This document shows, in pieces, positions 55,141 to 64,000 of a stretch of 64,000 nucleotides of DNA (position 1 is its first letter; the number at the start of each line of letters is the position of its first letter). The translations under genes were made by a program, and so were the position numbers. The notes under the pieces are model-generated. The model ran no database searches. It saw nothing but the letters and a program-made list of their open reading frames with translations, and was not told the origin of the DNA. Source of the stretch: Jaltomata sinuosa (lineage: Eukaryota; Streptophyta; Magnoliopsida; Solanales; Solanaceae); the NCBI GenBank assembly GCA_003996215.1, contig QJPP01000815.1:62001-126000 (forward strand). Direction: 5' to 3'.

Positions 55141-58100
55141 TGTCACGACCCGATTTCTCATCTCATGATAGCACCTACAACCCCCCAAGTAGGCAAACCA
55201 ATTCCTGTAGCTCAGAACGATTAGTAATGGGCTACTACCTAACCAACACGCACAATAAGTAGAAATAAGCGGAAGCAATAACCTGAATATATTCGTAATG
55301 AAACTACACCAACCCCAAGACTTTGTATCGATAGTACAGAAGCTTCAAATAGGATACAAGTGCTATAAGTAACAAAATGATAAGTACAACTGTCTCTGAA
55401 TATACAAGAGTAATAGTGAAAAAGAGGAGATATGGTCAACCCCCAACCGTCAGGAACTCACCCTAGTCTTGAATATCCAAAAGCTGCACGAGTCTCCACA
55501 CAATTGATGGTGAAAGCTTAACTAATATTTGCACCAAAAAGTGCAAAAGTGTAGTATGAGCACCAATTGCTAAGTAACGGGTACCCAGTAGGCATCATCC
55601 GCCAACTGAGCGCATATAAGATATAAAAGTAGTAATAAGCAGAGTACAAGGAAGCAGTCGCAGAAACAAAGAGAAAGAACAAGGAAACTAGCATTTAGAA
55701 ATCAACAAGAATACAAAAAAAACTATGCTAGCCACAGAAGATATACATACACAGAAACATAGGCAAAAGGAAGGAAGACGCACCTGAGATCCTTTCAACA
55801 ATAGTATATATAAAAAGGGAGAGTTTAGAAATATAGTGGTATACCGGTAATATCAAGTAAAAAGGGAGAGAAGGAAAGTAAGACAACGTAATCAAATTAG
55901 AAGCCATACAATAACAGGATCATTCTTAAAACACCAATTCCCAAGGGGAATATAAACCGGGATCAATCTCACAATTATACACCTAAAATGGAATAACTAA
56001 ACCACAATAACCGAGAGCTACTACTCAAAATCATGATAGAGAAAGGAACCAGAAACCCATAATCCACTCGGAAGACCACACAATAGTGCCTCAATAATAC
56101 AGGTCTCACTAGCCGCTTAATAATCCTAGACCAATAATCGGAGCCTCCATAGGCTAACAACCGCTAATCCACCAAGAACCAAATGCCATAACAAGCTTTA
56201 TAAAAATGAAAGAAGTAATATAATCTACATATCGAGGAACGCAATCAAGTGAAAACAAACCCTCCGACCACCCATACAACAGATGTGTACACTGATCACA
56301 CAACAAACAAGGGTGGAATTGGTACACATATGCATGATGATAATGATGAATCTGGTGTTATAATAGTGTCACATGTTACCCCCTCCAGTACCTATAAGGC
56401 CCAATAGAGGCAAGATCCATGGAAAGCTCTTCCCATGTGCCTATGCTACATCATACACCCTTCCTCCTGGCACAATGCGTCGGCCCGTAGCCTGTGGCCC
56501 AGGAATGACAGGATCCATAGAGGTCTACTCATAGACCACATACTAAAAACCACGAACCTCAGTGTAACTCAATAATCGTAACCTCATAGTACATGCCCAG
56601 CTTTGAACCGAGTCTAAATCAGTAGTAGTAATCCTAAAAACCCTCTCAAAGGGTGCCCGAATTATATCCGGGTCTAAAATCAGTAATAAAGTCTCAGTAA
56701 CCCTCTCGAAGGGTGCCCAGAGCATAGTCAGGTCTAAAACCATCATAAAACATGTCTAGCACTCCGGCATAGCCGATTCTAGTATCCATAATAAATCAGT
56801 GAGAAAATCAGCATAGTACCATTTTTATCTCGAAAAAATATCCATCAGTCAATACCAAACTCGTTTTATCATCATTTATACCAAAATGGGCTCTCGAGGC
56901 CATGAAAAGTTTAGAAACTGGTGATAGTAGGCCCAAAGACAAAATAGTGGTAAAATATGCAGGAAAATCCTTTTTCATGAATGATATGCTCGCAGACAAT
57001 AAAGTTAGCCCAAAGTGGCTCACAAACATTCCTATCGGTCCTAGACAGGCACAAGCAGCTCTACAGTAGACATAACCAGCCTAAAACAATATCTCTATGT
57101 CCGAGACTCACGCACATTCCCAAATAACCCACCATCTATGTTCTAGAGTCAATACAAGGCCGCACAGAACCACAAGGGTAATATACAATACTACACGAAT
57201 ACTACAAATAACGTATGAAATAAATGGACAGAAAAGGCGGACAAGGTCTGAGGGTACCAACCTATAACAACCTGCCCAAGGATACTAATTAGTGTAGTTA
57301 TAGTCTATATATGCAGAGCATAGATAGGGAAAACTATAACCTACCTGTCGTCCGACGACTAGCTGCGGGAACAGCTTCGTCCAAGCTCAAACTTCTCCTT
57401 GAAGCTCTAAATCACAAAAATACTATCACAATAATATTATATACGTCAAAAGGAGAATAACGATACCCATAATGTTATACACACACCTGGATCAAAATTC
57501 CGGTCACTATTGGGCCCGTGGGCCCTGCAACTCAAAACCGGAAACAAAAAATACCTATGTGTTCCATACCATCTCGGGAGCACATGCTCAAAAGAATAAG
57601 CGGATTTGGACGATATGAAGGGCTTAAAATAGCCCAAAATCACGAAATTTAAAGAATGAAATTAAGAAGAAACTCAGAAATTAAATAAGAACTTTACCGA
57701 GTTAGAAGACAATACACGATAACGAATTAGTATGCAACTACCTCCAAGCTGAAGGAATGAATCGGATCAAAATATGGAGGTTTTGGTGTAAGCTTTCATG
57801 GAGGATGATTTAAGGAAAGAAGGGAAAAATTGACGAAAATATGACAAGAAAACTTACCAAAAGAGGCCGAGGAATTAACACGGACCAAGAACTTCCCTCC
57901 CCAACTAAGTGGAATCAGCCCTCAAGAAATGGAGCTTAAAAGCTCAAGGAAATGGCTGAGTTCATTTTAAAAAAAATTAGAAAATGAAGTGGGGAAGAAG
58001 AGATTTAAAGCTACCAGCCGATGCCTGTCCGTACGCGGCCATGGCACTGCCTACACGGGCACGCGTATGCGGGCGGCCCATGCGTATGCATAGGCTAGGC

Positions 58101-58725
58101 GTTGGCCCAGCGTGCACGCGGCCATGCCACCGTGAAAACGACAGTGCGCCCGCAGCTGGGCATCGCCTAGGCGAAGGCAAGGAAAATGGGGCGGTTGGCA
58201 GGCTTTCTTCGCGTATGCAGCCATGCCATGCGTAGGCGAAGGCCATGCTAGTGCTGCAACAGCCACTAGCAACCAGCACTTAAGCAAGGCTAGAATTTAC
58301 TCCAATGGACCTTCGGGAATGCATTCGGGGTCCCACAAACACAAACGACCTGAGCTATTCAACTAGAAATAGAATTCTGGATCCAACGAAATCGATGAAA
58401 ATCCCATCAGAGGTCGATTTAACAAAAAGTGGGCCCCACGCCCAAAATCAACCTTTAGGCCAATAATTCCAAAAGTGGAACCCAAGGGCCAAAATCAAGT
58501 CCAGAAGCCTCAGGACCCAGACCAATGGTCCCTCTAGCCTAAACTCGATATTCCGGAGCTAACACTGCAAAGGGAATTTCCATTTGAGGTCGTCTTCTCC
58601 AAATATTGACCAAAGTCAACCAAACAAGCCCAACTGACCTGAAAACACAAAATGGGAGAGCATTCCAAGCTGAAAAGCTTGCAGATCCAGACCAAAGGTT
58701 CCACTAGACCAAAGGTCCCACTAGA
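55141..58725 (-). repeat. Family A 3' LTR (minus orientation)
   Basis: It starts on the plus strand TGTCACGACCCG, i.e. the LTR end GGGTCGTGACA. It aligns with 30074-31497 plus 41129-43160 over its whole length; beyond about 58725 the similarity to the solo LTR stops, so its beginning is truncated or differs. The G+C-rich block at 58010-58260 is a CGCGTATGCGG-type repeat cluster and explains the long overlapping ORFs (57977-58287) there. Confidence 0.87.
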
Positions 58726-60060
58726 CCAAGAATACTGCTAAAATCTGGAATGTGTAGCCTAAACCAAGGGTTAGCGAAAGACTAGGTGTCCAAGGTCAAT
58801 AGTCACCCCAAAAATAAAGTAAAGAAGCGAAGTTTCCCGCACCCACTGCCTTCCGGCATAAGAATGCTGCAACCTAAGAGATACTTCCATGAACCACCCA
58901 CAATAGTCTGCTAACCCATGATTCTGAAACCTAACTCTAGTTGGCAACCGATACCGCTATCAAACCTCTGCGTAGACCCATACACTGTCGATGAACACTT
59001 ATAGGAACTGGAGTCAGCTACGCTCTGAACATACCGTTTGCCCAAACTGTAACGCTACAAATACTTGGATTATTCAATAAACATAACAAGGAAATCACAA
59101 TTGATGCAACAAGTCCCCAAAGGTAGTACTGGAAAAGGCCACTACCTCAATCTTTTACCAATAGGAATTCTGACCTCGGACCAATCTAAGAAAAGTTACT
59201 GCAATCTAAACTCGGTCGATGCAAGTCACCAACACACAAGCCCAAGTAACCCTTAGTCATCACCTCAGTCAGCTACTAGAACATATACATACACACAAAG
59301 AGTCATCCCCTTCCCTCGCATACCCAACAAAACCCTTTCCAAGGATATACCAAACCCGATAGGCTCTCTCTCAAATACAACCTAGAGCTATTCCCTTAGC
59401 TCCCATAACTCATACCGGTAACACTTGATATGACAGAATGAGGGTAGGCTGAATGCCTAACTCCACCAACATGCTATAGTCAAAACCCTCGATTACGATG
59501 CCACAATCAAACTCGATTCTATGAACTGGAACTAGGAAGAGCAAGAAAGCAACTCAACCAGACTTAGAACAGAAGGAATACACAAAAGCAACCCATACCT
59601 GCTAACTTACCAAACAAACAACTAAGGAAGGTCGATTAAAATCACCCAAGAAAAGCAAAACTGACCAATGCTCACCAGCATAACCAACACCACTCGACTT
59701 AAGACAGGGCCTCAAACTCTGGCACTACCACCGGTATCACATTGAACCAACACAAGGATCTCTAGCCACACTAGATAACAGCCTAGGCAACAACTATCTA
59801 GGACTGCTAGAAAATGAAGATTCACCCACGTCTAGAACCACAATAAAATACGGAAGCGAGCTTAAACAAGACCTACCCACAGGCTACAACTCTGGGAAAA
59901 CACCTCTCAAGGGTAACTCACCCCATCAACTACTAAAAAGAAATGATCTACCGAGAAACGTACGAATAAAACTACAAGCTCAAACAGTAGCATAACTAAA
60001 CAAGTAAAAAAAATAGGAAGGCACATAAGCAAACACAAGGAAAGGGGAGAATCACAATGC
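58726..60060. other. Internal non-coding region of family A element
   Basis: It lies between the 3' LTR and gag. No pol motifs are seen on either strand; the 63-codon ORF at 59065-59256 has no recognisable family. Confidence 0.55.
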
Positions 60061-60071
60061 TAGCAATGATA

Positions 60072-61108
60072 TCACCAGCCAAAGATAAACAGAGTCATAC
60101 CTGGAGCAAAAACATCAGGAACCTCTACCTCCGGCCCACCAAGAGGGGCATCAGACTGACAGGATCTAACTCTGGTCTGAGTAGTCGAAGTTGAAGGCTC
60201 AATTGTCCCGCACCTGGGAAAATCTCTAAAATAGTGACCAACCACTCCACAATTATAACACCTCGGTTGACTGGGATATGCGACATGGGGCAATCCCTAG
60301 CAAAATGTCCACGCTCACTACAGTGAAAACAAACCCTACTAAATGGAGTCAGACGGGATGATCTCACTGAACCTAGCTGTCCACCACAACCTACACACCC
60401 TGAAGGCAAACCCCAAAGAATCTGATCCATACCTTGTCTACTCTGCTCAACATTCCCTACACACACACTCTCTGGAACCTGTGGAGCAACTAAAATTGGT
60501 CTGCTAGATAAGAAGCAACGGAACTGATCCCTGGTGGAGAACCCCCTACCTCGAGTCTGAGAACCTCGGGAACAGTCCTAGCGATAACATTTCTTAGCAC
60601 TACCTCCATAAGCCTCGCGGCATAAACCCTTGATAGCCCAAGCATGATCCACTACTTGAAGGAAGGTCATCCCAACTGTAACCAAGTGCTTGGTCGCCAA
60701 ATGAAGCGACAAAGTTAAACCTCCAACAAAACTCTGAACCCTATCAAACTGTGAAGGAACAGTCCTAGCAGTATGCCTAACCATCTCATGAAACCTTGGT
60801 TCATACTCCAATACCGACATACAAACCTGCTGAAGGACTGGAATCTTAACTCTAACTGGAGCACTACTCGATGAACTGGTTACTGCCCTAACCTGAGGCA
60901 CTGAAACACCCGCTGGAGGACTCAGAGTCCTAGCCATGATGCCCTGAAGAACTAAGGTAGCATGAAACCCTACCGGAGGCTGGGCTGGCCTCACACCCCC
61001 TATCTGATGCGGCAAACTCTCACCCTGAAACCCTGGCGCTGACGGAAGCACTGATGCAACAGGCACAGAAGCCTTGATATCACCCATTATTGCACTCATC
61101 TTAGGCAT
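60072..61108 (-). pseudogene. gag: Family A gag with two zinc knuckles
   Basis: The open part 61108-60578 has a Pro/Ser-rich N-terminus and then the capsid C-terminal half (MSVLEYEPRFHEMVRHTART, FDRVQSFVGGLTLSLHLATK). The first half of the capsid appears deleted, because the proline-rich part joins straight to the EYEPRF block. The nucleocapsid part (60466-60072) has CFHCSERGHFARDC, a complete CCHC knuckle, and after a frameshift CYNCGVVGHYFRDF, whose last Cys is Phe. A stop near 60578 separates the parts. Gag type differs from that of B, D and E. Confidence 0.85.
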
Positions 61109-61300
61109 CTGAGAAGGAATGAAACAATCAAAGTTTAGAAGTCAATAATGCCAGGAACGCACGAGAAGGATCCAAGAAGATGAAACTTTTCCTAACAATG
61201 CCCTGTAGACTCCTGCAGATAGGATACGGATGTCACTATACCAATCTGCGAGACTCTAAGTAGACACTTTCCTCTATACCATGACACTGGTGAACCTAGA

Positions 61301-61312
61301 GCTCTCATACCA
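61301..61312 (-). other. Family A primer-binding site
   Basis: On the minus strand this reads TGGTATGAGAGC, one base different from the methionine-tRNA-type TGGTATCAGAGC, 3 bases inside the LTR end at 61316. Confidence 0.85.
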
Positions 61313-61315
61313 AGC

Positions 61316-63885
61316 TATCATGACCCAATTTCTCAGTTCATGATGGCACCTACAACCCCCAGTAGGTGAACCAATTCTCATAGAACGGAATGGTTAGTAA
61401 TGGGCTACTACCTAACCACTACACACAATAAGCAGAAATAAGTGGAAGCAATAACCTGAATATAAACATAATGAAACTACACTAATCCCAAGACTTGGTA
61501 TCGATAGTAAAGAAGCTTCTAATAAGATACAAGTGCTAGAAGTAACAAAATGATAAGTACAACTGTCTCCGAGTATACAAGAGTAACAGTGCAAAAGAGG
61601 AGATATAGTCAAGCCCCGATTGTTAGGCTCTCACCCTAGTCTTGAATATCCAAAAGTTGCACGAGTCTCCACATGATCGACGGTGAAAGCTCAACTAATA
61701 TTAGTACCAAAAAGTGCAGAAGTGTAGTATAAGCAGCAATTGCTACGCAATGGGTACCCAGTAGGCATCATCGTCCTACTGAGCGCGTATAAAATTTAAA
61801 AGCAGTAATAAGCATAATATAATGAAACAGACATAGAAACAAAGAGGAAGCACAAGGAAACTAGCATCTAGAAATCAATAAGATTACAAGCAAACTATGC
61901 TAGCCACAGAAGATATACATACACAGAAACACAAGTGAAAGAAAGAAAGACGCACCTGAGATCCTTGAAACAATAGTATATATAAAAAGGGAGAGTTTAG
62001 AAACATGGCGATATACCGGTAACCTCAAGTAAAAAGAGAGAAGAGGAAAGTAAGCCAATATAATCAAAGTAGAAGCCATACAATAACAAAATCATTCTTA
62101 AAACACCAACTCCCAAGAGGAGAAAAAACTGGGATCAATCTCATAAATACAAACCTAAAATGGAATGACTAAACCACAATAATCGAGAGCTACTACTCAA
62201 AATCATGATAGAGAAAGGAACCAGAAACACACAATCCACTCGGAAGCCCACACAATAGTGCCTCAATAATACATGACTCACTAGCCCCTCAATAATCCGA
62301 GACCAATAATCCGAGCCTCAACAGGCTAACAACCGCTAATACACCAAGAACCGAATGCCATAACAAGCTCTATAAAAATGATAGAAGTAATATAATCTAC
62401 CTACAGTCTCAATGGTCGCCCATACAATCGAGGAAGACAATCAAGTGAATACAAACACTCCGGCCGCCCATACAACTGGAGCATACACTAAGCACACAGA
62501 AAACAAGGGTGGAATTGATACACAATATGCATGAAGATGATGATGTATCTAGTGTGGTAATAGTGTCGTATGTTACCCCCTCCGGTACCTATAAGGCCCA
62601 ATAGAGGCAGGATCCATGGAAGGCTCTTTCCGTGTACCTCTGCTACACCGTACACCCCTCCTCCTGGCATTCTGCGTTGGCCCGTAGCCTGTGGCCTAGG
62701 AATGGCAGGGTCCATGGAGGTCTACTCATAAACCACATACTAAAAATTGCGAACCTCAAAGTGTAACTCAATAATCGTAACCTTGTAGTACATGTTCGGC
62801 TTCGACCCGAGTCTAAATCAGTAGTAGTAATCTCAAAGATCCTCTCAAAGGGTGCCTGAAGTATATTCGGGTCTAAAATCAATAATAAAGCATCAATAAC
62901 CCTCTCAAAGGGTGCCCAGAGCGTAGCTGAGTCTAAAACCATAGTAAAACATGTCTAGTACTCTGGCATAGCATAGTCTAGTATCAATAATAAGTCAATG
63001 AGAAAATCAGTGTAGTACCACTTTTATCTTGAAAAAAATCCATCAGTCAATACCAAAACTCATTTTATCATCATTTATACCAAAAATGGTCCCTTTAGGC
63101 CATGCAAAGTTTAGAAACCAGTGATAGTAGGCCCAAAGACAAAATAGTGGTAAAACATGCAGGAAAATCCTTTTTCATGAATGATATGCTCGCAGACAAT
63201 AAAGTTAGCCCAAAGTGGCTCACAAACATTCCTATCGGCCTTGCACAGGCAGAAGCAGCTCTACAACATACATAACCATCCTAGAAAAATATCTATGTGT
63301 CCCGGACTCGCGGACATTGCCAAATGACCTACCATCTATGTTCCTGAGTCAATACAAGGACGCACAGGACTACAAGGGTAATATACAATTCTACACGAAT
63401 ACTACAAACAACGTATGAAATAAATGGACACAAAAGGCAAACAACGTTTGAGGGTACCAACCTATACAACCCGCCTAGGATACTAATTAGTGCAGTTATA
63501 GTCTATATACATAGAGTCTAGATAGGGAAAATCATAACCTCCCTATCGTCCGATGACTAGCCACGGGAATGGCTTTGTCCAAGCTCAAACTGCTCTGAGA
63601 AGCTCCAAATCACAAAAATACTATCACAATAATAATCTATACGTCAAAAGGAGACTAACGATACCCATAATGTTATACACATACCCAGGTCGAAATTCGG
63701 GTCACCAGTGGGCTCGTAGGTCCCGCAACCCAAAACTGGAAATGAAAAACACTCATGTATTCCTTACCATCCCGGGAGCACATGCTCAAAAGAATGAGGG
63801 GATTTGGACCATAGGAAGGGCTTAAAACAACACAAAATCATGGAATTTAAAGAATGAAATTAAGAAGAAACTCGTAAATTATATA
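61316..63885 (-). repeat. Family A 5' LTR, truncated
   Basis: It matches 55141-57690 in the same orientation. Similarity to the other LTR stops at about 63880-63890, where CACTA-like subterminal repeats begin. Confidence 0.88.
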
Positions 63886-63889
63886 AAAA

Positions 63890-64000
63890 TAGCTCAAAAA
63901 GATATGGATAGAAAAGAGACGGATAGCGTCGTCCTCGAAAGCGACGGAAAAAGCGACGTTGTCCATCGCATTTCTAATTTTTTTAATTTATAATTATTTT
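63890..64000. mobile_element. CACTA-like subterminal repeats at window edge
   Basis: Motifs AAAGAGACGG, GAAAGCGACGG and AAGCGACGTTGTCC match the subterminal repeats of the CACTA element at 49975-50262. The junction with the family A LTR is abrupt. It is either the far end of the same CACTA element, after insertion and deletion, or another CACTA copy inserted in this LTR; the window ends before this can be told. Confidence 0.7.

Larger units (their letters stand above)
55141..63885 (-). mobile_element. Family A gypsy element, gag-only and incomplete
   Basis: On the minus strand: 5' LTR (63885 to 61316, its beginning missing), primer-binding site (61301-61312), gag (61108-60072), non-coding internal DNA (60060-58730), and 3' LTR (58725-55141). 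The internal region is about 2.6 kb with no protease, RT or integrase. This arrangement, LTRs plus a gag ORF alone, resembles gag-only non-autonomous plant LTR elements, though a later deletion of pol cannot be excluded. The left flank is the CACTA minisatellite. Confidence 0.8.

Noticed and set aside
57977..58287. Three overlapping ORFs (78-100 codons) in G+C-rich DNA
   Set aside because: They lie in the G+C-rich repeat block of a family A LTR, have no domain, and the equivalent region in the other copy (42353-42625) has different ORFs.

Overview
This window looks like repeat-dense intergenic heterochromatin of a plant nuclear genome, most likely Solanaceae. The LTR retrotransposon families and a Stowaway-type MITE match, from memory, sequences I associate with tomato, potato, pepper and tobacco relatives; I could not run a search. 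I find no host protein-coding gene, rRNA, tRNA or CRISPR array. Nearly every recognisable coding stretch is decayed transposable-element coding sequence. I name the LTR families A-G here only for reference.

Layout: 1-2210 is the 3' part of a long LTR (family A). 2808-28210 is a nested stack. A minus-strand Ty1/copia fragment was split by Ty3/gypsy element B (3241-28069, duplicated target CTTGG). B was split inside its reverse transcriptase by element C (8257-23727, duplicated target AGGGT). C contains a truncated minus-strand gypsy element D (about 11359-19153), and D is split by a solo LTR G (13228-14556). A decayed plus-strand copia follows (about 28211-29912). A family A solo LTR (30074 to about 43400, minus) was then split by gypsy element E (31498-41123, duplicated target GGTCT), the most complete element here. 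After LTR and copia fragments (43413-44184) comes solo LTR F (44305-46792, duplicated target TATTA), inserted at the edge of a MITE (46798-47045). About 2.9 kb without recognisable content follows.

From 49936 there is a minus-strand CACTA/En-Spm transposon. It has hairpin-rich subterminal DNA, remnants of a TNP2-type transposase gene and a 97-bp minisatellite next to the transposase start. A gag-only family A gypsy element (55141 to about 63885, minus) sits in or beside it, and CACTA-like subterminal repeats reappear at the window's right edge.

Elements B, D and E encode gag, protease, reverse transcriptase, RNase H and integrase, and B and E still show a C-terminal chromodomain-like tail, as in Tekay/Del-type chromoviruses. 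All are interrupted by stops and frameshifts. Families B-F share two LTR motif systems: CTATAG-type palindrome clusters, and arrays of about 40-bp units built on a GGTACCA...TGGTACC hairpin. Element C has no gag-pol of its own but carries, antisense, a degraded ORF resembling the 'putative plant transposon protein' family. Functional statements are from family knowledge, and family names are from recognition rather than database search.
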